64,000 nt of DNA from Salinibacterium sp. UTAS2018 (GCF_004118935.1 NZ_CP035375.1:2604001-2668000), one strand, 5' to 3'. Shown: positions 1 to 8,916, numbered from the stretch's first letter. Translations and numbers: made by a program. Notes: a model not told the origin generated them from the sequence alone.

Positions 1-84
1 TGCATCGCCTTTGCCATGACCCACGGCGGAATCGATGAGCCCTACAGTTTCACCCGCGCAGCAGCACGATGGACGTACTGCTAA
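1..84 (+). CDS. C-terminal end of an unrecognised protein (5' end outside window)
   Basis: An open frame runs from base 1 to a TAA at 82-84, giving 27 residues ending in RWTYC. The next gene on the same strand starts 45 bases later. The fragment is too short to assign a family, and it could be the end of any gene. Its frame is open to the window edge and the downstream gene begins cleanly behind it, which is the only support. Confidence 0.4.
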   Translation, partial: CIAFAMTHGGIDEPYSFTRAAARWTYC

Positions 85-117
85 GCCGCGCGCAGGCACC
101 GAGTCCGTGCATCCGGG

Positions 118-123
118 TACTAT
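118..123 (+). promoter_or_regulatory. -10 box of a probable leaderless promoter
   Basis: TACTAT ends 6 bases before the GTG start at 130, so transcription would begin at or next to the start codon. No clear -35 box and no Shine-Dalgarno are visible. Confidence 0.4.
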
Positions 124-129
124 AACCGG

Positions 130-1554
130 GTGACTGATTCAGCCAGCAGCGAGCCGAAAGCGCCAGGAGGAATACGCGCGTTTATTGCCGAGCACCCCAC
201 CGCATCCACGGTGACGGTGGCCGCCGTACTATTCGCCCTACTCGCAGGAGTAGCAGTATTCGCCGGAATTTCGGTTGGCTCTGTTGACTCGGCAGTTGAT
301 GTCACCCCAGACGAAGTCACTGTCGAACAGCGGAGCCAACCGGATGTTACCCCCGACGCTGTCGGGATTCGCACCTGTTCGGTCGATGCTTTTGCCAGCG
401 TCGACACCTTCCCTTCCTTGGTAGGAGTAGTGACGGATGCCGCCTCCGGTGAGGTGCTGTGGGATCGTTCGGCAGAAGAGGCTGCGAGCCCCGCTCACAT
501 CGTGACCGCGTTCACTGCTGCTGCCGCACTCCAGACTTTGGGTGCGGATTCTCGCATCAGCACCACGGTGATCGATGGCTCGCAACCAGGCGTGATCGTG
601 TTGGTCGGCGGCGGAGATCCCACCCTCGCGACGACAAACGCTTCGTACTATCGTGATGCCCCGCAAATTTCTGATCTCGCCTCGCAGGCGATGACTCGTT
701 ACGAAGAACTGCACCCCGGCGTACCGATCACCGAGATCGTGCTCGATGCCTCTCTCTGGAACGTCTCCGATGCTTGGGACTCGAATTGGCCTGAGCGTGA
801 GCGCACCGGCGGTTACCACTCGTCCGTGACGGCTTTGATGGTAGACGGCGATCGTGCCGACGCCACCGTTGCGGTCAGCCCGCGTGGCACCGATCCGGTG
901 AAGACCGCCGGGGAAGCCTTCGCTCAAGCTGCCGGGCTTCCCGCTGTCACGTTCTCCACGGGAGCTGCCGTCGGTACCACTGTTCTTGCCGAAGTGAAAT
1001 CTCAGCCAGTGGACGTGCTGGTGGAACAGATGCTGATTAGCGGCGACGATTCGCTTGCAGAGGCATTGGCTCGTCTTGTTTCTAAGAAACTGGGCTTGAG
1101 CGGTGCCGCAAGCACACTCGACCAGGCGATTCAAAGTTCGTTGACGGATGCCGGACTCGAGGATGCCGCCACGATCACGATTACTGATGGCTCAGGGCTC
1201 AGCCCGAAGAACCAGGTGCCGCCTCTGTTCGTCGCCCAGTTCATGGCTAAGGGTTCGGAAGATAGCGGAGCGCTCGGAGCTGCGTTTTCGATGCTCCCGA
1301 TCGGCGGCAAGAGCGGGGACCTTTATAACCGCTTTGAAGGCGATGCTGCTGCGGTGGAGGGGCAGGTCGTCGCAAAGTCAGGCTGGACCAACCAAGAGCA
1401 CTCTCTTGGCGGGGTGCTCACGGCCAAAGACGGCACGGAACTCGCCTTTGCGTTCTACGCCATCGGAGAGGGCATCTCCAACGATGCCCGCACAGCGATC
1501 GATAACCTTGTCGCTGGCGTCTACGCCTGCGGCAATGGTCTCTCTGACTACTAG
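130..1554 (+). CDS. dacB: D-alanyl-D-alanine carboxypeptidase/PBP4 homologue (S13 family), probably catalytically impaired
   Basis: This is a 474-residue exported protein with one membrane anchor (about residues 25-47) and an S13/DacB-like ectodomain. The family hydrolyses the terminal D-Ala of peptidoglycan stem peptides. Fold markers are present: LAEALARLV, GGKSGDLYNRF and a KSG version of the KTG box (KSGWT). The other two catalytic boxes are degraded. The SxxK region reads SPAH, so the catalytic Lys aligns with His, and the SxN region reads SGDD before LAEALAR, so Ser and Asn are missing. It may be a pseudoenzyme that binds peptidoglycan or scaffolds other proteins. The start is GTG, apparently leaderless. 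The next gene, pncA, has its own promoter. Confidence 0.85.
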   Translation: MTDSASSEPKAPGGIRAFIAEHPTASTVTVAAVLFALLAGVAVFAGISVGSVDSAVDVTPDEVTVEQRSQPDVTPDAVGIRTCSVDAFASVDTFPSLVGVVTDAASGEVLWDRSAEEAASPAHIVTAFTAAAALQTLGADSRISTTVIDGSQPGVIVLVGGGDPTLATTNASYYRDAPQISDLASQAMTRYEELHPGVPITEIVLDASLWNVSDAWDSNWPERERTGGYHSSVTALMVDGDRADATVAVSPRGTDPVKTAGEAFAQAAGLPAVTFSTGAAVGTTVLAEVKSQPVDVLVEQMLISGDDSLAEALARLVSKKLGLSGAASTLDQAIQSSLTDAGLEDAATITITDGSGLSPKNQVPPLFVAQFMAKGSEDSGALGAAFSMLPIGGKSGDLYNRFEGDAAAVEGQVVAKSGWTNQEHSLGGVLTAKDGTELAFAFYAIGEGISNDARTAIDNLVAGVYACGNGLSDY

Positions 1555-1579
1555 CGCTGTTCTCTTGGCGCTCGCGACT

Positions 1580-1585
1580 TAGACT
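1580..1585 (+). promoter_or_regulatory. -10 box of a probable leaderless promoter for pncA
   Basis: TAGACT ends 6 bases before the GTG start at 1592. No Shine-Dalgarno lies in between. Confidence 0.4.
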
Positions 1586-1591
1586 GGCAGC

Positions 1592-2176
1592 GTGGTTGCT
1601 GCGCTATTCGTTATTGACGTCCAGAATGATTTCACCGAAGGCGGCGCTTTAGGCGTCGACGGCGGTGCCGCTGTTGCGGCCGGAATCACCGATTATCTGC
1701 GGGCGAATCCTGACCGCTACGACGTAGTCATTGCCTCCCGCGACTGGCATGACGCCGACAACAGCAACGGTGGCCACTTTGCGACGGATGCCGAACCCAA
1801 CTTCGTCGACACGTGGCCGGTCCACTGCGTAGCGGGCACGCCCGGCGCTGACTACCACGCTGCCCTCGATACCTCTTTAGTGAACGTGCACGTTCGCAAA
1901 GGGCAGGGCGTTCCGGCGTATTCGATCTTTGAGGGCACGACCGACGACGGCGAAACCGTCCCGGCGCTGCTGACCCGCCTTGGCATCGACACCGTCGATG
2001 TAGCCGGGATAGCCACCGATTACTGCGTTCTTGCCTCTGCTCTGGATGCGGCGGGCAGCGGCCGCGACGTGTCGGTGTTGACCGGCCTCGTCGCCGGCGT
2101 TGCCCCCGACTCGAGCGCAGCGGCTCTCGCGACGATGGCAGAGACGGGCATCGCACTGGTCTCGAGCGACGCGTGA
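1592..2176 (+). CDS. pncA: Nicotinamidase (isochorismatase-like cysteine hydrolase)
   Basis: This 194-residue cytoplasmic enzyme deaminates nicotinamide to nicotinate for NAD salvage. The catalytic triad can be read: Asp in FVIDVQNDF near the N-terminus, Lys in VHVRKGQ, and Cys in GIATDYCVLAS. The metal-binding Asp/His set is in SRDWHDAD plus the following GGHF. Length is normal for the family. The GTG start sits just behind a TAGACT box. The downstream membrane-protein gene overlaps the stop by 4 bases (GTGA), so the two are translationally coupled. Confidence 0.92.
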   Translation: MVAALFVIDVQNDFTEGGALGVDGGAAVAAGITDYLRANPDRYDVVIASRDWHDADNSNGGHFATDAEPNFVDTWPVHCVAGTPGADYHAALDTSLVNVHVRKGQGVPAYSIFEGTTDDGETVPALLTRLGIDTVDVAGIATDYCVLASALDAAGSGRDVSVLTGLVAGVAPDSSAAALATMAETGIALVSSDA

Positions 2177-2772
2177 TCAGCTCGTCCGCGCCGGAGCCCA
2201 GCGCCGGTGTCGATGGCAGCGATGACAGCGCCGACGGCGACGAGCTTCACCTCCCCGGTTTTGTCGCCGAGTCTGATGTTCTTCCGCCCAGCAAGGGGCT
2301 GGGTTTGCGGCTTCTTGCCCTCCTCGTGGGTATTGGGCTAGTAATCGGGCTGGCGTTTGTGGGCGGTGCCGTGCTCTTCACATCGTTGTGGCCGACGAAC
2401 GATCTGCTGTGCGACGCCTCGGAGGGTACCTGCAGTGATGTCTCCGCCGAGCAAATTGCAGAATTTTCCAGCATCGCTCTGCCCGAGGGCGTCGAGGTAG
2501 AGAGTGTTCAGTTCGCCACCGTAGAGGATGTCGCGGGTCTGTTGCACGCCACGGTGGTTTTGCCCGATGGCGCTGCTGATCCCTTGCGCTCCGGTGACTA
2601 CCGGGTGGCTCCCACGCTGTCGTGGGCTGCGGAAGCCGATGCGCTGGGGCTCGACAACCTCCTGCTCTACGAGGGAATTGAATCGGTTACCGGCCCCGGT
2701 TTCGAGGCGGCAAGCGGGCAGCGTGCCGATGGCCGTACTGTGATTCTTATTCGCGTGAGTCGGGCCCTGTAG
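2173..2772 (+). CDS. Single-span membrane protein of unknown function
   Basis: The protein has 199 residues. An acidic N-terminal stretch of about 35 residues is followed by one hydrophobic segment (about residues 37-66) and an extracytoplasmic domain with two Cys in LLCDASEGTCSD, possibly a disulfide. I do not recognise the family. It starts on a GTG that overlaps the pncA stop by 4 bases, and the methyltransferase gene begins one base after its stop, so it sits inside a three-gene operon. Confidence 0.7.
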   Translation: MISSSAPEPSAGVDGSDDSADGDELHLPGFVAESDVLPPSKGLGLRLLALLVGIGLVIGLAFVGGAVLFTSLWPTNDLLCDASEGTCSDVSAEQIAEFSSIALPEGVEVESVQFATVEDVAGLLHATVVLPDGAADPLRSGDYRVAPTLSWAAEADALGLDNLLLYEGIESVTGPGFEAASGQRADGRTVILIRVSRAL

Positions 2773-2773
2773 C

Positions 2774-3574
2774 GTGCCCGTCATCCCCGTCACCGAGCTC
2801 AGCGACCCGCGTCTGGCTGACTACTCCCATCAGACGGACGTCGCGCTGCGCAAAGCTCAAGGCACCGAGCACGGGCTCTACCTCGCCGAGTCGACACTCG
2901 TGCTGCAGCGCGCTCTGCGCTCCGGTCACCACGTGCGTTCGGTGCTCGCGCTCGGTACTTCGGTGGACGAGATCGTTGAGCTCGTGGGCGATGACGTTCC
3001 CATCTTCACTGGGGACGGGTCGCTGCTCGCCGAGCTGACCGGCTACGTGCTGCATCGTGGTGTTATCGCGTCGATGCACCGCCCGCCGCTTCCTGCTCCG
3101 AGCGAGTTGCTGGCGGATGCTCGCCGCATCGTCATTCTCGAAAACGTCGTTGATCCCACCAACGTCGGCGCGATCTTCCGTTCGGTCGCCGGGATCGGGG
3201 CGGATGCCGTACTCGTCACCGAGCAGTGCTCCGACCCGTTCTACCGCCGCGCGATCCGCGTCTCGATGGGAACCGTGCTGCAGGTGCCGTGGACACGCAT
3301 CGGCAACTGGACAGACACTCGGGCGCTGCTCACGGCATCCGGCTTTCAGATTGCGGCGCTCGCCCTCGAGGACGGTGCGGTGTCGCTGCGCGATTATGCG
3401 GCGGATGCTCCCGAGAAGGTCGCGCTCGTGCTCGGCACCGAGGGCCACGGTCTTACCCGCGACGCGATCGATGCTGCCGACACGATCGTGCAGATCCCGA
3501 TGCGGCACGGCATCGACTCGCTCAACGTTGCGGCGACCGCCGCGGTCGCGATGTTCGCGCTCGCGGTCGAGTAA
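2774..3574 (+). CDS. TrmH/SpoU-family RNA 2'-O-ribose methyltransferase
   Basis: This 266-residue SPOUT methyltransferase would transfer a methyl group from S-adenosylmethionine to a ribose 2'-OH in rRNA or tRNA. The three SpoU motifs are present in order: ENVVDPTNVGAIFRS (about residues 121-135), LGTEGHGLTRD, and IPMRHGIDSLNVAATAAVAMF at the end, which builds the trefoil-knot cofactor site. An N-terminal substrate-binding part precedes them. The GTG start follows the previous stop by one base. The exact target nucleotide cannot be told from sequence. Confidence 0.88.
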   Translation: MPVIPVTELSDPRLADYSHQTDVALRKAQGTEHGLYLAESTLVLQRALRSGHHVRSVLALGTSVDEIVELVGDDVPIFTGDGSLLAELTGYVLHRGVIASMHRPPLPAPSELLADARRIVILENVVDPTNVGAIFRSVAGIGADAVLVTEQCSDPFYRRAIRVSMGTVLQVPWTRIGNWTDTRALLTASGFQIAALALEDGAVSLRDYAADAPEKVALVLGTEGHGLTRDAIDAADTIVQIPMRHGIDSLNVAATAAVAMFALAVE

Positions 3575-3592
3575 AACTGTCAGCGGCGGCGA

Positions 3593-4201
3593 TCAGTCGC
3601 CAAAGCTCGCTGGCAGACTGTCGCGTTCTGGTCGGACGGTGATGACGTCAAGTCGCGGATCGGCGTGGAATTGGGCGAAGCGATCCGGGTCGCAGGCGAC
3701 TATCAACGAATCGGGATAGAGACGTGAGCCCCACGCGAAGGTGGCAGCGTCGTCCCACACGAACTCAGGAACTCGCATTCCGGGCGCCAGTTCCGAGCGA
3801 CGAAGCGGAGCGAGCGAGTACTCGTGCTCGTGGACGTACACCGGCGAAGCCGAGGCCGGGTTCTCCCAGTAGCCGTCCCAGCGCAGCGAGTGTAGCTGGG
3901 TGTCGCCAATAGCGTCGCGGAGCGCATCAGCTGTCGCCTCATCTAGCTCGCCGCCGCACGATGCGAGGGTGTGGACTTCGGGAAACTCTTGGCCGGCTTG
4001 TTCCAGCAGTTCCCACCACGAAAGGGACGCAGGCGTGAGGTCGAAATCCACAAACTTCGACCACCGCACAGGCAGCAGTTCACGATCAAGGACAGGCAAG
4101 AAAACTCGAACAAGGCGAAGCCCATGGTGCGAAGGCGGGACAAAATCGAGCGCGAACAATCCATCTCCGCGTTCGGGGAGGGGTGCTGCTGCGATCGCCA
4201 T
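3593..4201 (-). CDS. Hypothetical protein, cytoplasmic
   Basis: The protein has about 202 residues, is rich in Trp and acidic residues, and has no signal peptide, membrane span or recognisable motif (it contains SWWELLEQAG and LRWDGYWENP). I do not recognise it. A GTG at 4219 would add 6 residues. I prefer the ATG at 4201 because a TACGCT box (4214-4209) ends 7 bases before it, as for leaderless genes elsewhere in this window. It is convergent with the methyltransferase gene. Confidence 0.65.
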   Translation of the reverse strand: MAIAAAPLPERGDGLFALDFVPPSHHGLRLVRVFLPVLDRELLPVRWSKFVDFDLTPASLSWWELLEQAGQEFPEVHTLASCGGELDEATADALRDAIGDTQLHSLRWDGYWENPASASPVYVHEHEYSLAPLRRSELAPGMRVPEFVWDDAATFAWGSRLYPDSLIVACDPDRFAQFHADPRLDVITVRPERDSLPASFGD

Positions 4202-4208
4202 GGAATCG

Positions 4209-4214
4209 AGCGTA
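4209..4214 (-). promoter_or_regulatory. -10 box of a probable leaderless promoter
   Basis: TACGCT on the minus strand ends 7 bases before the ATG at 4201. It favours that ATG over the GTG at 4219. Confidence 0.35.
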
Positions 4215-4294
4215 CTCACGAATGCGCCAGCGTCACAGCAGCGCCAGCGCTCTAGCGAGCGGGCGCACTGCCGAAGCAGCGCACCCGCGAGCCG

Positions 4295-6166
4295 CTAAAC
4301 GAGCAGCTGGTGCTTGGCGAGGTCCTTGTAGAGCGGGGTCGACTTCACGAGCTCGGAGTGGGTTCCGACGCCCACAACCTTGCCCTTGTCGAGCACGACG
4401 ATCTGGTCGGAGTCGACGACGGTGGAGAGACGGTGCGCGATCACGATGAGCGTGCGGTTCTCGGCGACAGCGTCGATGGCTTCGCGGAGCATTTGCTCGT
4501 TGAGGCCGTCCAAGCTGGAGGTCGATTCGTCGAGCAGCAGGATCGGGGGAGCCGCGAGCAGCGTGCGGGCGATAGCGAGACGCTGGCGCTCTCCACCGGA
4601 GAGCATCACGCCGTCTTCGCCGACCGCGGCATCCAAACCGGCAGGATTGCGTTCGAGTACGCCCGTGAGGTTCACGGCTGCGATGACCTCGGTGCATTCC
4701 TCGTCGGTGGCGTTGGGGGCCCCGATGAGAAGGTTCTGGCGGATGGTGCCGGCGAGTACGGGAGCGTCTTGTTCGACGTACCCGATTTGCGCGCGCAGCT
4801 CTTCACGATTGAGGGCACGGAGGTCGTCGCCGCCGAGGCGTACAACACCACCGGTCGGGTCGTAGAAGCGCTCGACGAGGGCCAGAATGGTGCTCTTGCC
4901 GGCGCCGGAGGGGCCAACAATGGCGGTACGTTCGCCGCGCTTCACGGTGAAGCTGACTCCGCGCAGAACGGTGAGGTCGATTTCTTTGGCATCGGATTCG
5001 GTGCCGGCGTGCTTGAGCGCGGCCAGTTCCGTTTCGGCTTTCACGAGCACCGAATCGCGGGGGTACGAGAACTCGACGTTCTCGAAAGTGATCGCGGCAT
5101 CCGATTCGATGCTGGGAACGGCAACGACGTTGACGTCGGATTCGAGCTCGCTCGGCAACTTGATGATCTCTTGGATGCGGCCGAGCGCACCGAGCGCCTG
5201 GTTGACCGCGGTGACGGCGCCGAAGGCTTGGCCGAGCGGCATGATCATGAGGAACAGGAACAGGATGAACGCGACGAGGTCGGCGATCTCGATGGCGCCA
5301 CTAGCGACGCGGTAGCCACCGACGCCGAGCACGACGAGGAACGATACCTGCAGGGCGATTCCGGCAATCGGAACAACGAGGGCCGAGATCTTGGCGACGC
5401 TGATGCCCATCTTCCAGGCGCCGAGCGCGTCTTCGTTCACGGCTTCGATTTCACGCTCGGTGGCGTTGGATGCTCGCAGCGTGCGCACGGCGGAGATCGC
5501 CCGTTCCACGGCAGCAGCGAGGTCACCAACCTTGCGCTGAGCGCGTTGGCTGGCGACGCGGATGCGCTTCGAGAGGGTCGTGACGGTGACAACCGCGATC
5601 GCGATCACGAGCACCGTGAGGCCGAGCAGCACGGGGTCGATGATGAGCATCGCGATGAGCGCACCGATGAAGGTGATGGAGCCACCGATTGCTTCAACGA
5701 GCCCCTGCGTCAGTACGGCGCGCAGCAGGGTCGTGTCACTGCCGACACGCGAGACGAGGTCACCGGTGCGGCGACGGTCGAATTCCGAGATAGGCAGGTT
5801 GAGCATCCGGCTCACTAGGCGACGGCGGCTCGAGAGCACGACACCTTCGCCGGTGCGCTGCAGAAGGTAGTGCTGGTAACCGCTGATGAGACCCGAGATG
5901 ACGACGAGGCCGATGAGCAGCCACACGAGGGTGCCGAGCGATTCGCCGGCCTCAACGATCGTTATGACCTGGCTGACGAGCAGCGGCTGCGCGAGCGAAG
6001 CGCCCGCGCCAAGCACACTGAGGATGATTACGAAGATCATGACCTTGCGGTGCTCGAAGAGATAGGGGAGCAGCTCGCTGAACTTCGCGCGGGGGCCGTC
6101 GTCGGGGTTGTCGCGTGATCCAGAACGTCCGCGACGCGGTGCAGCGGTGTGTGAAGTCGAGCTCAT
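4295..6166 (-). CDS. ABC exporter, fused permease and ATPase (MsbA/LmrA-like half transporter)
   Basis: This 623-residue protein has an N-terminal six-helix transmembrane domain (about residues 35-325) and a C-terminal nucleotide-binding domain. The ATPase motifs are intact: Walker A GPSGAGKST, Q-loop IGYVEQDAPV, signature LSGGERQRLAIAR, Walker B ILLLDEST and switch His in IVIAHRLSTV. Such proteins work as homo- or heterodimers that export lipids, drugs or peptides. No partner half-transporter lies next to it, so a homodimer is likely. The substrate is unknown. A linker of about 30 residues (AALKHAGTESDAKE) sits inside the ATPase domain before Walker A. Confidence 0.92.
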   Translation of the reverse strand: MSSTSHTAAPRRGRSGSRDNPDDGPRAKFSELLPYLFEHRKVMIFVIILSVLGAGASLAQPLLVSQVITIVEAGESLGTLVWLLIGLVVISGLISGYQHYLLQRTGEGVVLSSRRRLVSRMLNLPISEFDRRRTGDLVSRVGSDTTLLRAVLTQGLVEAIGGSITFIGALIAMLIIDPVLLGLTVLVIAIAVVTVTTLSKRIRVASQRAQRKVGDLAAAVERAISAVRTLRASNATEREIEAVNEDALGAWKMGISVAKISALVVPIAGIALQVSFLVVLGVGGYRVASGAIEIADLVAFILFLFLMIMPLGQAFGAVTAVNQALGALGRIQEIIKLPSELESDVNVVAVPSIESDAAITFENVEFSYPRDSVLVKAETELAALKHAGTESDAKEIDLTVLRGVSFTVKRGERTAIVGPSGAGKSTILALVERFYDPTGGVVRLGGDDLRALNREELRAQIGYVEQDAPVLAGTIRQNLLIGAPNATDEECTEVIAAVNLTGVLERNPAGLDAAVGEDGVMLSGGERQRLAIARTLLAAPPILLLDESTSSLDGLNEQMLREAIDAVAENRTLIVIAHRLSTVVDSDQIVVLDKGKVVGVGTHSELVKSTPLYKDLAKHQLLV

Positions 6167-6376
6167 GAAGTTTCTCGTTGTCCCAAAACTGGAGGGCGAA
6201 GGTGCCGCGAGTGTTCAGCGGCATCGGCATCAGCAATCAGCCTCTAAAACACTATGCCTTTCCGCTGGATGCTGCGTACAACATCCGGTGTATCTGTGTG
6301 CGGATGCCGCTACTCCGCTGGATGGTGCGGACGGGCGACGCCGGGGGCTCGCGATGCGCGGTGAGCGCCTAGCCGA

Positions 6377-6742
6377 CTACGACCACAGGGTCGCGACGAT
6401 GCCGAGCGCGGCGAAGACAGCGCCGACAACGGCGAGCACGAAGACGGCCAGCGCCCAGAGGAAGAGCGGCGCCGCACTCGTGAGGCGAATGCGGTCGGTG
6501 GATGCCTGGACGAGCTTCGTATGCACGGTGCGGTATCTACGATGCCCTACCCAAAACAGCACGGCGGTCATGATGAGTCCGAGCGCTGCCACGGCGTAGC
6601 TGCCGATGCTGACGGTGTTGAGCAGGAGGCGCGCGGAGACGAGGGCGGCGATGGCAAACGACAGCACGGTGCGTTGCCAGGCGAGGGCGGTGCGTTCCGC
6701 TTGCAGGCCGGCATCGAATGGACGGTCGAAGGCGCGCGTCAC
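6377..6742 (-). CDS. DUF202 family membrane protein
   Basis: The protein has 121 residues with three hydrophobic segments and the DUF202 hallmark AERTALAWQRTVLSFAI near the N-terminus. The family (E. coli YidG/YidH type) has no established function. Its ATG overlaps the stop of the upstream DUF202 gene by 4 bases, so the pair is co-translated. The two proteins differ enough to suggest a heteromeric pair. Confidence 0.82.
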   Translation of the reverse strand: MTRAFDRPFDAGLQAERTALAWQRTVLSFAIAALVSARLLLNTVSIGSYAVAALGLIMTAVLFWVGHRRYRTVHTKLVQASTDRIRLTSAAPLFLWALAVFVLAVVGAVFAALGIVATLWS

Positions 6743-7119
6743 TGGAGGAGGATACCGATCGCGAGCAGCAGCCCGGCCACGACAACGCCGCCGCCAATGG
6801 GGCCTGCAAGGTTAGGGGAGGGCAACGGGCGCCCGAGCCGCAGCGACTGCTCGGCCTTCATCCAGCCGAACCAGGCCTGAATCGGCGCGAGAACGCCCAA
6901 CAAAATCAGCAACACGGATGCCCCGATCCGGAATCCCGGAGCGATCGGCAACACGAATGCCTCGAGCGCCACACCCGCAGCGATCAGCGCGAGGGCGGTG
7001 CGGATCCACGCCAAAAACGTGCGCTCGTTGGCCAAGCTGAAACGGGCATCCGGCTCAGTGCCGACGCCGTAGACACGACGCGGAAAGCGGCGAGGAGGTG
7101 GCTGTACTGGTTCGGTCAC
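6739..7119 (-). CDS. DUF202 family membrane protein (YidH-like)
   Basis: The protein has 126 residues with three predicted membrane segments and the conserved block ANERTFLAWIRTALALIAAG. It begins with a GTG preceded by AAGGA. It is the first gene of a two-gene unit with the next DUF202 gene, overlapping it by 4 bases. The function is unknown. Confidence 0.85.
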   Translation of the reverse strand: MTEPVQPPPRRFPRRVYGVGTEPDARFSLANERTFLAWIRTALALIAAGVALEAFVLPIAPGFRIGASVLLILLGVLAPIQAWFGWMKAEQSLRLGRPLPSPNLAGPIGGGVVVAGLLLAIGILLQ

Positions 7120-7129
7120 GAGCGATCCT

Positions 7130-8152
7130 TCATGCCCCGATTCTAGCGTTGGCGGCCGACTCCGATTGTTTCGGCGTCGATCGTGCAGTTCTTAAAGATG
7201 CCAATAACGCTCCAACGGCGACAAGCACGACGATATGCACCGCCGGCGTGGAGCTGCCCTCCGCCAGCCAGCCAAGCCATCCCGGCTCGATTCCTATCGA
7301 CAGACCGGCCTTCGGTCCTCTCAGCGGAGCGAGAATGAAGGAGACCGCCAGCAACACGATGGTCGCAGCACTGAACCCCACCACTAAGGCCACCCGAAAT
7401 TTCCGGAGCCTGTTTCGCACTGCCACGGTCAGCGCGAACACCATGAGAGCGCTCAGTAGCGCTATCGCGATCATCGGCAGGTATCCCACAGTTGACGAGG
7501 CGATGGTTGTCACCATGTTGTTGAGATCGAGGACAACGCCCAATCGGCGTGCTGCGACTTGAGCGCTCAGCATGCCGATGACGGAGATGAACAGCACTCC
7601 CAGCAGCATCCCCAGCAGTCCCCACATTGCACTTCTCAGCAGAGTGTTCACACGTTGTGGTCGTGACGCTGTGGCGACGTCAGGTGCGCGTTGGGGGCTT
7701 CGTAACCGCATCCAGAGCAGCCCGACAGCGAGGAGCAATACCAGGTGAACAGCGGAGCTACTCCCGCCGCGATTGAGCCAGCCTTGCCATCCGGGTGCTA
7801 CTCCAATCATTGGAGTCTCTGGTGTCATACCCGTGGCGCCCAGAGCGAAAGACGCAATGACGAGGAGCAGCGTCGCAGTGCTGAAACTGCCGATGAACGC
7901 CAACTGCGAAGCCCGCGAACGGTGGCGCATCGCGACGGTGAGGGCAAAGGTAGCGGCCAGACCCAGTAGCGCTAGGGCGCCCATCATCAGGTACGGCACG
8001 CGTGGGGTGATGATCGACTGCACGGAGTTATTGAGGGCATACTGCGCGCCAGCCGCCAGCCCCGACGCTTGGATCGTGAGGATGCCGGCGACGAATACGA
8101 ACACCGCGCCGCTTGCCGCTCCGCAAATTGCCCACATCACGCTTTTGGTCAA
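7130..8152 (-). CDS. Eight-span membrane protein made of two tandem copies of one unit
   Basis: The protein has 340 residues. The N-terminal half (about 1-155) and the C-terminal half (about 170-325) are recognisable repeats, each with four hydrophobic segments. Paired blocks are SVMWAICGAASG / SAMWGLLGMLLG, FALTVAMRHR / FALTVAVRNR, GVAPGWQGWLNRGGSSSAVHLVLLLAVG / GIEPGWLGWLAEGSSTPAVHIVVLVAVG. I do not recognise a named family. The start is TTG behind GAGGGGG; an ATG 15 bases downstream is an alternative. It stands alone, 10 bases before the DUF202 pair. Confidence 0.75.
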   Translation of the reverse strand: MTKSVMWAICGAASGAVFVFVAGILTIQASGLAAGAQYALNNSVQSIITPRVPYLMMGALALLGLAATFALTVAMRHRSRASQLAFIGSFSTATLLLVIASFALGATGMTPETPMIGVAPGWQGWLNRGGSSSAVHLVLLLAVGLLWMRLRSPQRAPDVATASRPQRVNTLLRSAMWGLLGMLLGVLFISVIGMLSAQVAARRLGVVLDLNNMVTTIASSTVGYLPMIAIALLSALMVFALTVAVRNRLRKFRVALVVGFSAATIVLLAVSFILAPLRGPKAGLSIGIEPGWLGWLAEGSSTPAVHIVVLVAVGALLASLRTARSTPKQSESAANARIGA

Positions 8153-8347
8153 GTGACCCCCTCAGATACACGCCCGCTTTGGCGCAGCAGCCCGCTGCGC
8201 CCACTTTGCCCAACCGACGAATACTAAAGCTTTCATCAATTTTGGGTGATCGCAAGTATGCAGGCCAGTTCTGAGGTTGCGTCCAATCGCGATAGCGAGA
8301 ACGCGGGGTGCGCGTCGAAGCCACCGCTGAGGAAACTCGTCGTGTAA

Positions 8348-8839
8348 CTACTCCGTCGGCCGCACAAACTTCTCGTCGAAGTCGTAATCGTCCCAGTTGC
8401 CGTTGACGAGGATGCTGCCGTATTCGCCAGCGGGCAACGAATCGACTGCGGCGAGCGGCACCCCCATCCGAATTTCAAGGATCACGATGCCGGTATCGGG
8501 GCCACCGCCGAGAACTTCAAGCCCATCACCCGCCCGAAAGACACCGGTGAGGGCTTTGCCCGTGAGCACTACGGTGCCTGGTCCGTCCTCATACAGTGTG
8601 AACTTGTCGACCATTTGGAACGCGACTTCGCTGCCGGGTGCCGTACTTTCGATCGGCTCGCTCGTGGGATCCGCCGAAGCTGACGCGCTCGCCTCATCCG
8701 GGATGAACGTCGGCGTCGGAGTGGAATCTGCGTCGGTGGGGCTTCCGGGCGTGCATCCGGAAACCGCGATCGCGAGGCTGAGAACCACCAGTGCGGCGAG
8801 GGATCGAGCAGACTGCGTCATTCGTGGTGAGTTTCGCAT
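8348..8839 (-). CDS. Secreted lipoprotein of unknown function
   Basis: The protein has 163 residues with a lipoprotein signal peptide ending in the lipobox AVSGC (Cys about residue 29). A Thr/Ser/Pro-rich linker precedes a small C-terminal domain of about 100 residues (LYEDGPGTVVLTGKAL). I do not recognise the domain. The ATG at 8839 is supported by TAGGCT ending 6 bases upstream; a second ATG lies 6 codons inside. Confidence 0.75.
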   Translation of the reverse strand: MRNSPRMTQSARSLAALVVLSLAIAVSGCTPGSPTDADSTPTPTFIPDEASASASADPTSEPIESTAPGSEVAFQMVDKFTLYEDGPGTVVLTGKALTGVFRAGDGLEVLGGGPDTGIVILEIRMGVPLAAVDSLPAGEYGSILVNGNWDDYDFDEKFVRPTE

Positions 8840-8845
8840 ACCGCC

Positions 8846-8851
8846 AGCCTA
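8846..8851 (-). promoter_or_regulatory. -10 box of a probable leaderless promoter
   Basis: TAGGCT on the minus strand ends 6 bases before the ATG of the lipoprotein gene at 8839. Confidence 0.4.
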
Positions 8852-8916
8852 GGCCGGGTTTTGAAGCAGCGGCTAGGGGTACTGAAAAACTTTCACGCTA
8901 GCCACCGCGTCACAAA

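Noticed and set aside
4310..5818. Long open frame (502 codons) on the plus strand opposite the ABC exporter gene
   Set aside because: It is the antisense shadow of a gene with all ABC motifs; its translation is an acidic, Asp/Gly/Glu-rich sequence without any domain.
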